Assembly: GCA_046597185.1 (NCBI GenBank)
Contig: JBKJLF010000197.1
Coordinates: forward strand, 1-5,760
Reading direction: 5' to 3'
Length of the DNA stretch: 5,760 nt
Origin: CAMBDR01 sp046597185
GTDB lineage: Bacteria; Pseudomonadota; Gammaproteobacteria; Burkholderiales; Burkholderiaceae_D
This document shows positions 1 to 5,760 of this stretch, piece by piece. The notes below the pieces were generated by a model. It did not search any database, was not told the DNA's origin, and was given only the letters and a program-made list of their open reading frames with translations. The translations under genes were made by a program, and so were the position numbers. The first letter of the stretch is position 1. Each line of letters begins with the position of its first letter.

Positions 1-3000
1 ACCACTTGTGCGACCGCTTGCCTGACACAGGGCACCGCACCGGCCAGTGCCTCGATTTCGCCAAGTTCGATGCGCGCACCACGCAAGCTGACCTGGTGAT
101 CGACCCGCCCCATAAACTCGTAGTTTCCGTCACCCAGTAGCCGCACCCGATCACCGGTCTTGTACAGCCGTTCGCCCACGAACAGCGGCGAGCGTATGAA
201 TCGCTCATCGGTCATTTGTGGTTGATTGATGTATCCGGCGGCAATCGACAAGCCGCCAATGTGCAACTCGCCGGGGACACCCATCGGTTGCTGCTGTCCA
301 TGGCGGTTAAGAACGTAGAAACGCGAACTCGCATACGGCTTGCCGATACAATAGTGCGCCGATGTCTCAACTTTCGGTTCGAAACTGCTGCATACGATGG
401 TAGACTCGGTCATCCCGTAAAGTGCCACCAGACGTAGCGACGGCCGCCATTGCTTGATCCGTTTCAGCAGACCAGCAGGCACTGCTTCTCCGCCGACCAG
501 CAACAAGCGCAAATGCGGATACTGGGCTTGGTTGCCGGAGGCGACCACGGCGTCCAGCCACTGCCGCATCAGGCTGGGCACCGCATGCAGTACCGTTACC
601 TGGTCAGTGACCTCGACCAACTTCTCGACATCGACCACCTGTGCCTTGTTCACAATCCGGACCGCACCGCCTGACACCAGCGGTAGCAGGATTTCGAGCA
701 GGGAGACCCCAAACGCCTGCGACCCGATCGTTGGCATGATGTCCTCGCCCGTGATGCCCATCATAGCCCGGTTGGCGCGCAGGGAGTGGAACAAATTGCT
801 TTGCGTGACCAGCACGCCCTTGGGCTGGCCTGTTGATCCGGACGTATAGATGATGTAGGCAGGCGCATTGGCATCCACAGCCAGCGGAACTTGCACCGCA
901 TCGGTTCGTGTTGCCGCATCGGTCAGCGCCGCCGCATTGGTCAGTGTTGCCATGTCCAGCGTAGGAACTGCGCTTGTCAAATCCGCCGCTAGCGCGCTCC
1001 CTTGGCCCACCAGCAACAGCTTCATCCCGGCATCCCGGATCATGAACTCGATGCGCTCTTTCGGATAGTGCGGGTCCAGCGGTACGTATACAGCACCGAT
1101 CTTGTAGATGGCCAGCATGGCGACGACCAGATCGATCGACTTTTCCATGCATACGCCTATCCTTGCCGACTCGCCGTCGCAATCCCGAACCAGCTGGCGT
1201 GCCAGCTGGTTAGCCCGTAGATCAAGCTCCTGATAGGTGAGCGTGCGCGCGCCGTCGATGATTGCAGTCGCACCCGGATGCAACGCAGCCTGCGCTTCGA
1301 ACAGGCGATGAATGCACTCCGCCTGGACATGCGCCTGGACATGAGCCTGCACTCCCGGCTCGGCAGCGACCGGGCTTGCGGCTATCATGGGCACACTGTC
1401 GATGATGCGTTCCGGCTCGGCCAGGCAAGCAGCCAGCAGGTGTTCGACGTGTTGCGACATCGCCTTGATCGTGTCAAGCTTGAAAAGACTGGTGTTAAAT
1501 TCCCATTTGAATTCAAACCCGTCCTGGTCTACATGGACGTGAAGCGCCAGGTCGAACTTGGAAACTTGTTGGTATTGGGTGAGTTGGACCACCCGCGCGC
1601 CCGCCAGCTCCAGCACGATCGAGTCACTTTCCTGCATAACCAGCATGATTTGCACCAGCGGGTTATAGCCCAGGCTACGCTTGGGCTGCAATGCATCGAC
1701 CAGCACATCGAAAGGCAATTGTTGATAACGCAAGGCGTCAGCGCTGACCTGCTTGCCTTGCTCAATCAGATCGGCAAAACAGAGGTTGTCGCCCACGTTG
1801 TAGCGCAGCACCAGGGTGTTGACGAACAGGCCAACCGTATCGACGAATTCAACCGGCTGCCGATTTGCCGCAGCCGTACCGAATACGATGTCGGACTCAC
1901 CGCTATACCGGGCAAGCACAGCGGCAAATCCGCATTGGAGTATGACAAACGGCGTCGTCCGGAAAGCGCGGGCGGCAGCGCTAACAGCCGCAAACAGCGA
2001 CGGCTTGACTTGATGCGACCAGGTTGCACCAGAAACTAGCTGGACGTTGGGGCGTATGAAGTCGGTTGGCATGCTATGCAGTTGCGGCGCACCATGCAAG
2101 GTCTTTAACCAGTAGGCTTTGGCGTCGTGGTATCGATCAGACTGTCGCCAGCCATCCTGCCATGCCACGTAATCAGCATACTGGTAACCTCGCTGGTAAC
2201 CTCGCTGCACACTGGCGTAGCCAGCAAAATCAGCACCGCCCAGGCAGGCTTGATAACCGAAACCGATATCGTCAACGATGCGCCGTGCGCTCCAACCATC
2301 GGCAGCGATATGATGAATGTTGATGCTCAAAACATGATGGTCGGTACCCAGTGCAATGAGTGACACTTTAATCGGCCACTCATCTTGCAGATTGAAGCGG
2401 TAGTTTGCCTCCTTCGCCAGAAGCGCTTGCAAAGCGCCATCCTGGTCGGTCTCATCGGCCAGATCGATTTCCCGAATAGCCAGCGCGGCCAGTTCGCAGA
2501 TGCGCTGCACGTAAGCCTGGTCTTTGAGCACATAGAGCGACCTCAGGGCATCGTGGGTAGCAACAAGGCGCGCAAACGCCGCAGCCAATGCTGGCTTGTT
2601 CAGCGGACCTGTGATCTCGTAGGCCACAGGAATATTGTAGTAAGAGTTATTCCCGGCCAGCTCCTCCATGAACAGCATCCGTTGCTGGGCCAGCGAGGGC
2701 GCACATTCATACGACGAGGCATGGTTGTGCATGACCGGGTGATTTGACGAAACGACGTTCTTACTCCTGGCATGCCCGACCTTCAGTTCAACAAAGCTGG
2801 CCAGTTGCGCAATCGTTGGCAATTCAAGCAGCTGCTCGATGTCGAGCGTCACATCCTTGAAGTGTTTTTGCATCTGCGCCGATACGTCGATAGCAGCCAG
2901 CGAGTCGCCGCCAAGATTGAAGAAATTATCGGTGACACCCAGCTGTTCGCATTTGAGCACGCTGCGCCAGATACCATACAAGATCGTTTCGATCTCAGAA

Positions 3001-4751
3001 CTGGGCTCGACAAGCTTCTTCACGCGGTTCGAACTGGCCTGGGCAATCACGTCCAGTTCATTGGCGAGCAGCATCTGCCTGGTTTGACGCCTTTGAATCT
3101 TTCCGCTTGAGGTGACGGGAATCTTGTAGGGCTTGAGCAAAACGATCTGGTCGGCATTGACTTCATGATCCAACAAGATGCGCTGACGAATGGCCGTGGT
3201 GACAGCGTCCACATCAAGGGTGCGAAAATACTCGCGCTCGACCTCGGCAACCACGACCAGACGTTCGGCCCCATCGTCGATGAGCGAGAAAGCGGCACAG
3301 CATCCTGCCCGGATCGACTCATGGGCGGCGGCGACACTTTCTTCTATATCCTGGGGATAATAATTGCGGCCATGCAGGATAATAAGATCCTTCATGCGCC
3401 CGGTAACAAACAATTCCCCGCGCCACATTACACCCAGATCCCCGGTTCGCAACCAGGTTTTTCCCGATGCATCACCTGCGATGCGCTGGCCAAACGTCTC
3501 GCGGCTAATCTCGTCCAGTCCCCAATATCCCGGCGACACGCTGGGGCCGGAAAACCATATTTCGCCAACGCTTCCGTCAAGCATCTGGGTGCTGCTATCG
3601 GGGGCAACAACTTTCACGTCATGCGGAGCAAAAGCGGTGCCGCATCCGACGATCCTGGTCGCCATCGGATCATCCGCCTCAAGCATTTCGAGGCGAAAAT
3701 CGGCAATCTTGTTCTTGTCTACCGTCAAAATAGTCGGTTTGGCGGCCGACTCGCCACCCGCAATAAAGACGGTCGCCTCTGCCATGCCGTAGCAAGGATA
3801 GAAGGCTTGGGCCTTGAAGCCACAAGGGGAAAAATAATGGGTAAATGCGTCGAGCGTCGCCGCCTTGATCGGTTCGGCGGAGTTATAGGCAACACGCCAT
3901 GAACTGAGGTCAAGCGCGGACAATTCGCTGGCAGGCGTTTTTTGGACGCATAGATCGAACGCGAAGTTCGGTGCCCCACACATGGTTCCTCGGTAGTGGC
4001 TGATCGCCTTCAGCCACAGGCCAGGGCTGCGCACGAACGTTGCAGGTGCCATCAAGATGGACGGCGCACCCAGGTACACCGGCCACAAAATGGCAGTGAC
4101 CAAGCCCAGATCATGAAACAGCGGCACCCAGTTGACGAACACTTCCGACTTATCCCCTTCGGACATCAGCGACAGATGCTGCATGTTCGCGATGATGTTT
4201 CGGTGCGTGATGATGACGCCCTTGGGAACACCAGTGGAACCCGATGTATATTGCAAAAAGGCGGGGGCATCGATATCAATGGTCGGTGCCGCGTAGTGCC
4301 GCCCTTCGGACGCGATGATATTGTCCGTTGCATGAAAGTCCAGTGGTAGGCTCAAAGAATTTTGCAATTCCCAGGAAGCCGTCACGCTCGCCAATTCAGA
4401 TTGTGTGGTCAGCGCAAGCACCGACTGGCAGCTCTGCGCCACCTTTATGATCCGGTCCGACTTCACGTTACGACGTGGTGGATACAAGGGAACGGCCACC
4501 ATACCAGCCAGCAGGCAGCCATAGAATGCCTTGATGTAAGCCAATCCGGGTGGAAAAAACAGCATTACGCGGCTGCCCGGCTGGGCAATGCCGGACAAAA
4601 ACATCGCGATCACGCCAGCTTCCTGCAATAGCTGCTGGTAAGATAGTTCCTGCTCAGCGTGCTCCAGATCACTCAGAAATCGGAATGCAACATCATCAGG
4701 CTTGGAACGAGCATGCTCGACCATGCTATCAACAATCGTAATGCTCATCAT
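1..4751 (-). CDS. NRPS, lipo-initiation: FAAL - carrier - condensation - adenylation (3' end outside window)
   Basis: Multidomain synthetase starting a lipopeptide-type assembly line. I read the frame codon by codon from 4751 to the left edge: there is no stop and no frameshift, so about 1583 residues are visible and the C-terminus lies outside. Domain order is FAAL (about 1-565), carrier protein (about 583-654, Ser617), condensation (about 683-1122, HHIAADG at 813-819) and adenylation (about 1146 onward, cut after motif A8). By family knowledge, the FAAL makes an acyl-AMP from a free fatty acid and passes it to the carrier, and the C domain then acylates the first monomer. The start is one of two adjacent ATGs (4751 or 4748) just after a G-rich Shine-Dalgarno; the second has the better spacing. 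Residue numbers here count from 4751. The gene lies 11 bases after a VOC gene, probably in one operon. The A-domain pocket is unusual (Gly in place of Asp235). No known product is recognised. Confidence 0.96.
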   Translation of the reverse strand, partial: MMSITIVDSMVEHARSKPDDVAFRFLSDLEHAEQELSYQQLLQEAGVIAMFLSGIAQPGSRVMLFFPPGLAYIKAFYGCLLAGMVAVPLYPPRRNVKSDRIIKVAQSCQSVLALTTQSELASVTASWELQNSLSLPLDFHATDNIIASEGRHYAAPTIDIDAPAFLQYTSGSTGVPKGVIITHRNIIANMQHLSLMSEGDKSEVFVNWVPLFHDLGLVTAILWPVYLGAPSILMAPATFVRSPGLWLKAISHYRGTMCGAPNFAFDLCVQKTPASELSALDLSSWRVAYNSAEPIKAATLDAFTHYFSPCGFKAQAFYPCYGMAEATVFIAGGESAAKPTILTVDKNKIADFRLEMLEADDPMATRIVGCGTAFAPHDVKVVAPDSSTQMLDGSVGEIWFSGPSVSPGYWGLDEISRETFGQRIAGDASGKTWLRTGDLGVMWRGELFVTGRMKDLIILHGRNYYPQDIEESVAAAHESIRAGCCAAFSLIDDGAERLVVVAEVEREYFRTLDVDAVTTAIRQRILLDHEVNADQIVLLKPYKIPVTSSGKIQRRQTRQMLLANELDVIAQASSNRVKKLVEPSSEIETILYGIWRSVLKCEQLGVTDNFFNLGGDSLAAIDVSAQMQKHFKDVTLDIEQLLELPTIAQLASFVELKVGHARSKNVVSSNHPVMHNHASSYECAPSLAQQRMLFMEELAGNNSYYNIPVAYEITGPLNKPALAAAFARLVATHDALRSLYVLKDQAYVQRICELAALAIREIDLADETDQDGALQALLAKEANYRFNLQDEWPIKVSLIALGTDHHVLSINIHHIAADGWSARRIVDDIGFGYQACLGGADFAGYASVQRGYQRGYQYADYVAWQDGWRQSDRYHDAKAYWLKTLHGAPQLHSMPTDFIRPNVQLVSGATWSHQVKPSLFAAVSAAARAFRTTPFVILQCGFAAVLARYSGESDIVFGTAAANRQPVEFVDTVGLFVNTLVLRYNVGDNLCFADLIEQGKQVSADALRYQQLPFDVLVDALQPKRSLGYNPLVQIMLVMQESDSIVLELAGARVVQLTQYQQVSKFDLALHVHVDQDGFEFKWEFNTSLFKLDTIKAMSQHVEHLLAACLAEPERIIDSVPMIAASPVAAEPGVQAHVQAHVQAECIHRLFEAQAALHPGATAIIDGARTLTYQELDLRANQLARQLVRDCDGESARIGVCMEKSIDLVVAMLAIYKIGAVYVPLDPHYPKERIEFMIRDAGMKLLLVGQGSALAADLTSAVPTLDMATLTNAAALTDAATRTDAVQVPLAVDANAPAYIIYTSGSTGQPKGVLVTQSNLFHSLRANRAMMGITGEDIMPTIGSQAFGVSLLEILLPLVSGGAVRIVNKAQVVDVEKLVEVTDQVTVLHAVPSLMRQWLDAVVASGNQAQYPHLRLLLVGGEAVPAGLLKRIKQWRPSLRLVALYGMTESTIVCSSFEPKVETSAHYCIGKPYASSRFYVLNRHGQQQPMGVPGELHIGGLSIAAGYINQPQMTDERFIRSPLFVGERLYKTGDRVRLLGDGNYEFMGRVDHQVSLRGARIELGEIEALAGAVPCVRQAVAQV
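3..1316 (-). other. Domain: NRPS adenylation (A) domain, partial, with non-canonical substrate pocket
   Basis: Residues about 1146-1583. Motifs: A1/A2 region (LTYQELDLRANQLA; GAVYVPLDPHYPKERI), A3 YIIYTSGSTGQPKG from 1299, A5 YGMTES from 1445, A6 GELHIGG, A7 LYKTGD and A8 GRVDHQVSLRGARIELGEIE. The segment with the A10 Lys lies outside the window. Aligned by eye to GrsA PheA, the pocket is G1348, V1349, L1352, H1389, L1418, G1420, L1444, I1452, V1453 for positions 235, 236, 239, 278, 299, 301, 322, 330, 331. Gly at 235 replaces the Asp that binds the alpha-amino group, and the A5 Pro of YGPTE is Met. The monomer is therefore probably not an ordinary alpha-amino acid; its identity is unknown. 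Confidence 0.92.
898..951 (-). repeat. Three 18-bp tandem repeats in the A domain (ATLTNA / AALTDA / ATRTDA)
   Basis: Three consecutive imperfect 18-bp units, each starting GCAT and with GGT at the same offset, encode the 18 residues 1268-1285. The peptide is made mostly of Ala, Thr, Asp and Leu and sits in a loop between motif A2 and the A3 P-loop at 1299, probably on the surface. Each unit adds exactly six residues and keeps the frame. Confidence 0.75.
1321..1352 (-). repeat. 12-bp tandem repeat in the C-A linker (VQAH-VQAH-VQAE)
   Basis: The units GCCTGGACATGC and GCCTGGACATGA, plus a partial third copy beginning GCCTGCAC, encode VQAHVQAHVQAE (residues 1134-1145) on the minus strand. The repeat lies in the flexible linker between the end of the C domain and the start of the A domain (CIHRLFEAQ), so it changes linker length by four residues per unit. 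Confidence 0.8.
1386..2705 (-). other. Domain: NRPS condensation (C) domain
   Basis: Residues about 683-1122, a normal length for the family. Motifs in order: C1 SLAQQRMLFMEEL (from Ser686), C2-like THDALRSLY, catalytic C3 HHIAADGWS (813-821, second His 814), C4-like YSGESDIVFGTAAANR, C5 VGLFVNTLVLR, C6 QQLPFDVLVDAL and C7-like GYNPLVQIML. The catalytic residues are intact, so the domain should be active. Sitting just after a carrier loaded by a FAAL, it is expected to act as a starter C domain joining the acyl chain to the first monomer. I cannot separate the starter subtype from the LCL subtype by eye. A duplicated QRGY lies at 849-856, shortly before the conserved YADY. Confidence 0.93.
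2181..2204 (-). repeat. Perfect 12-bp tandem duplication inside the C domain (QRGY-QRGY)
   Basis: CTGGTAACCTCG occurs twice in a row on the plus strand and encodes QRGYQRGY (residues 849-856) on the coding strand. It lies about 30 residues after the HHIAADG active site, just before the conserved YADY segment. Being 12 bp it keeps the frame. The two copies are identical, which points to a recent slippage-type duplication. Confidence 0.85.
2790..3005 (-). other. Domain: acyl/peptidyl carrier protein (Ser617)
   Basis: Thiolation domain at about residues 583-654. The core motif FFNLGGDSL carries Ser617 (codon at 2901-2903), the expected attachment site for the 4'-phosphopantetheine arm added by a PPTase. 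GGDS is the usual peptidyl-carrier form. By position it should accept the fatty acyl group from the FAAL and present it to the next C domain. The helices on either side (ETILYGIWRSVLK before, AQMQKHF and LLELPTIAQLASFVE after) fit the fold. A hydrophilic linker with several His and Ser residues follows, before the C domain. Confidence 0.95.
3057..4751 (-). other. Domain: fatty acyl-AMP ligase (FAAL), NRPS residues about 1-565
   Basis: Member of the ANL adenylating superfamily. The AMP-binding P-loop YTSGSTGVPKG is at 168-178, the A5-type motif YGMAEAT at 321-327, the hinge region GRMKDLIILHGRNYYPQDIE at about 451-470, and the A10-type PVTSSGK ends at Lys551. YGMAEAT, NSAEPI, CGAPNFAFDLC and GRNYYPQDIE are signatures of FAALs, as opposed to acyl-CoA ligases or amino-acid A domains. 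FAALs form acyl-AMP and hand the acyl group to a carrier protein instead of CoA. The fused downstream carrier fits this. Chain length cannot be told from sequence. I could not delimit the FAAL-specific insertion by eye. Confidence 0.93.
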
Positions 4752-4758
4752 CCCCCCT
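4752..4758 (-). promoter_or_regulatory. Shine-Dalgarno of the NRPS gene, next to tandem ATG codons
   Basis: The minus strand reads TTTAGGGGGGATGATGAGC. The purine run can pair with the 16S rRNA 3' end, allowing a G-U wobble. It abuts the first ATG (4751) with no spacer. If AGGGG is the core, it lies about 5 bases from the second ATG (4748), which is therefore the more plausible start. The protein differs by a single Met. The site sits in the 11-base gap after the stop of the VOC gene, as expected in an operon. Confidence 0.6.
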
Positions 4759-4762
4759 AAAC

Positions 4763-5269
4763 TTAGTAAGCCTCGCCAGCTTCCAACTGCGCAAACAATT
4801 GCTTGATGTTTCCGGCTTCAAACCCGGTAGCATTATTGACCCGCTGAATGAATTCAAACATCATTCCCGTATTACTTTCACGCTTGGTAAATACCTGAAG
4901 CAGTCCTTCACCCTGAATCACGTTGGTGGCGAACTCAATGCCAGACTCCGTCAACAGATCGGTCAAGCTCTCGACATCATCGACCTGGACGGCGATGTGT
5001 TGCACACCCGGACCGTACTCTTTGATGTAACGACTTACCTGCGATTCAGGACTAGTACCCTGAATCAGGACAATGGAGAAGCCACCCGCATTGAGCTCGG
5101 CGGATTTCATCCCGGTAAAAGCACCCTTTATCTCGCGCCGCTCCAGCAATTCAAAACCGAATAAATCCTGATAGAGAAACAAGGCCTCATCGATATCCTT
5201 GACAGCGATTGCGACATGATCAATTCGGGTGTTATTGCCAAGATACTTCTTCATCTGTGCTATTTTCAT
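4763..5269 (-). CDS. Small VOC-fold protein resembling the catalytic half of 4-hydroxyphenylpyruvate dioxygenase
   Basis: Protein of 168 residues with two VOC repeats and no signal peptide, so probably cytoplasmic. The first repeat begins RIDHVAIAV (His18). The second begins YGPGVQHIAVQVDD (His91). GLLQVFTK then leads to MMFEFIQR (Glu139) and GFEAGNIKQLF. The stretches SQVSRYIKEYGPGVQHIA, LLQVFTK, FEFIQR and GFEAGN..LF closely recall the C-terminal catalytic domain of HPPD and hydroxymandelate synthase, whose Fe(II) ligands are His-His-Glu. The non-catalytic N-terminal half of those enzymes is missing, and the His91-Glu139 interval is shorter than in HPPD, nearer to methylmalonyl-CoA epimerase. 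The fourth ligand position of epimerases appears to be Val67, which favours a dioxygenase-type triad. No clear Shine-Dalgarno precedes ATG 5269; ATG 5254 is a possible alternative. It ends 11 bases before the NRPS, so a tailoring or precursor role is likely. The exact reaction is unknown. Confidence 0.9.
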   Translation of the reverse strand: MKIAQMKKYLGNNTRIDHVAIAVKDIDEALFLYQDLFGFELLERREIKGAFTGMKSAELNAGGFSIVLIQGTSPESQVSRYIKEYGPGVQHIAVQVDDVESLTDLLTESGIEFATNVIQGEGLLQVFTKRESNTGMMFEFIQRVNNATGFEAGNIKQLFAQLEAGEAY

Positions 5270-5364
5270 GGGTGCGTTTTAGGTATCATTAATATTTTAG
5301 AAATGGTCCCGGGTGATGTACCCGGGTCCCGTAGTAGCCGTCAGGCCTCTATTGATTCCAGTGA
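5270..5364. other. Intergenic region upstream of the VOC-NRPS operon
   Basis: These 95 non-coding bases hold the hairpin at 5305-5329 and an AT-rich stretch just ahead of the VOC start. On the minus strand TAAAAT (5294-5299) matches the -10 consensus at 5 of 6 positions, but the hexamer about 17 bases upstream (GGTACA) is a poor -35 and overlaps the hairpin. A promoter here is possible but not demonstrated; no recognisable operator was seen. Confidence 0.35.
5305..5329 (-). terminator. GC-rich hairpin between the exported-protein gene and the VOC gene
   Basis: A perfect 7-bp inverted repeat, CCCGGGT - ACATC - ACCCGGG on the minus strand (5308-5326), can extend by two G-C pairs across an A-A mismatch. 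It is followed on that strand by the AT-rich ATTTCTAAAATATT, which is not a clean T-tract. It lies about 38 bases after the stop of the upstream gene, so it may be a weak or Rho-assisted terminator, or a structure in the leader of the VOC-NRPS transcript. The direction of action is not certain. Confidence 0.4.
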
Positions 5365-5760
5365 TTACTCATCGCCAAGGCGTGTCCATCGGTAGGTCCA
5401 CGTGACTGTAAAGTAATCACGATCAACGATACCCGCGTCAGCACCCGATAAAATGGCGTCGTATTTAACTTGGTAGTTATTACCATCCTTGTGCATGAAA
5501 CGCAGGCGGCGTATGTGCGCAAAACTCACTGCAGAAGACGGGCCTTCAAAAGTTGCCTCGCAATTGACATAGTTGGTGATCGGCTTGCCTTGCAAATCCG
5601 TACATTGATAACTCACCACGTCGCCATTAACATCCATAAACCAAAAACCGCCGACCACGCCAGTAACAGTTTTATCCTTGTGCAATGTCACCAAGTTGAT
5701 CGTTGCACCATCGACACTGACGAAGGCATAACGGCCAGGCACGTCTTTTTCGGCAAGGGC
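5365..5760 (-). CDS. Hypothetical, probably exported protein (5' end outside window)
   Basis: Family not recognised. A GTG at 5742 could start a 125-residue protein, but the frame stays open to the window edge and reads ALAEKDVPGRYAFV there. ALA followed by a charged stretch looks like a signal-peptidase I site, so the real start and a signal peptide probably lie outside and the visible part would be the mature protein. It is rich in aromatic and beta-prone residues (YAFVSVDG, GGFWFMDVNGDVVSYQC, YFTVTWTYRW), suggesting a small beta-rich domain. It has two Cys residues (in YQCTD and VNCEA) that could form a disulfide after export. The stop is TAA at 5365-5367. It points the same way as the VOC and NRPS genes but is separated by 95 bases with a hairpin, so it may belong to another transcript. 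No function is assigned. Confidence 0.75.
   Translation of the reverse strand, partial: ALAEKDVPGRYAFVSVDGATINLVTLHKDKTVTGVVGGFWFMDVNGDVVSYQCTDLQGKPITNYVNCEATFEGPSSAVSFAHIRRLRFMHKDGNNYQVKYDAILSGADAGIVDRDYFTVTWTYRWTRLGDE

Noticed and set aside
604..1182. Minus-strand open frame of 192 codons
   Set aside because: It is in a different frame from the A domain and covers motifs that are intact in the main NRPS frame; low-complexity translation with no domain.
1278..2039. Plus-strand open frame of 253 codons
   Set aside because: It lies entirely antisense to the well-conserved C and A domains of the NRPS, has no recognisable domain, and is explained by the codon pattern of the opposite strand.
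3165..3902. Plus-strand open frame of 245 codons
   Set aside because: It is antisense to the FAAL domain, whose motifs are intact in the minus frame; its translation resembles no protein family.
3057..4751. Acyl-CoA synthetase instead of FAAL
   Set aside because: The motifs YGMAEAT, GAPNFAFDLC and GRNYYPQDIE and the direct fusion to a carrier domain point to acyl-AMP transfer to a carrier, not CoA thioester formation.
4799..5164. Plus-strand open frame of 121 codons
   Set aside because: It is a shadow of the VOC gene, which has clear family motifs on the opposite strand.
4763..5269. Methylmalonyl-CoA epimerase or glyoxalase assignment for the VOC protein
   Set aside because: Length and fold would allow it, but the conserved blocks match HPPD better and the extra metal-ligand position of epimerases appears to be Val67.
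5294..5322. Sigma-70-type promoter ahead of the VOC gene
   Set aside because: Only the -10-like TAAAAT is good; the -35 hexamer at normal spacing matches at about half the positions and overlaps the hairpin, so it is not reported as a separate promoter.

Overview
The window is dominated by the 5' part of one very large minus-strand gene for a non-ribosomal peptide synthetase (NRPS). It starts near 4751 and is still open at position 1 (about 1583 codons visible). Its domain order is fatty acyl-AMP ligase (FAAL), acyl/peptidyl carrier protein, condensation (C), and adenylation (A, cut by the edge). This is a lipo-initiation layout: the FAAL activates a free fatty acid as the acyl-AMP and loads it on the carrier, and the C domain joins it to the first building block chosen by the A domain. 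The expected product is an N-acylated lipopeptide or a related compound; its identity cannot be read from this window.

Two further minus-strand genes lie upstream. At 4763-5269, eleven bases ahead of the NRPS, is a 168-residue vicinal-oxygen-chelate (VOC) protein. It resembles the catalytic C-terminal half of 4-hydroxyphenylpyruvate dioxygenase (HPPD) and keeps a His-His-Glu metal triad. The tight spacing suggests co-transcription and a role in the same pathway. Further upstream, beyond a 95-base gap with a strong GC hairpin, is the 3' part of a probably exported protein of unknown function (5365 to beyond 5760).

The most interesting signal is the substrate pocket of the A domain. The Asp that normally holds the alpha-amino group (Asp235 in GrsA numbering) is Gly, which suggests a building block without a normal alpha-amino group, such as a keto, hydroxy, beta-amino or aryl acid. 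HPPD-type enzymes act on 2-keto acids, so the neighbouring VOC enzyme could make or modify that building block. This link is inference. The NRPS gene also carries three short in-frame tandem duplications (12, 12 and 18 bp units) in linkers or loops.

Moderately high G+C, proteobacterial-looking domain sequences and a possible Sec-type cleavage site suggest a Gram-negative proteobacterium, perhaps Burkholderiales; this is a low-confidence impression. No RNA genes, insertion sequences, CRISPR arrays or other mobile elements were seen. All plus-strand open frames look like antisense shadows of the minus-strand genes.
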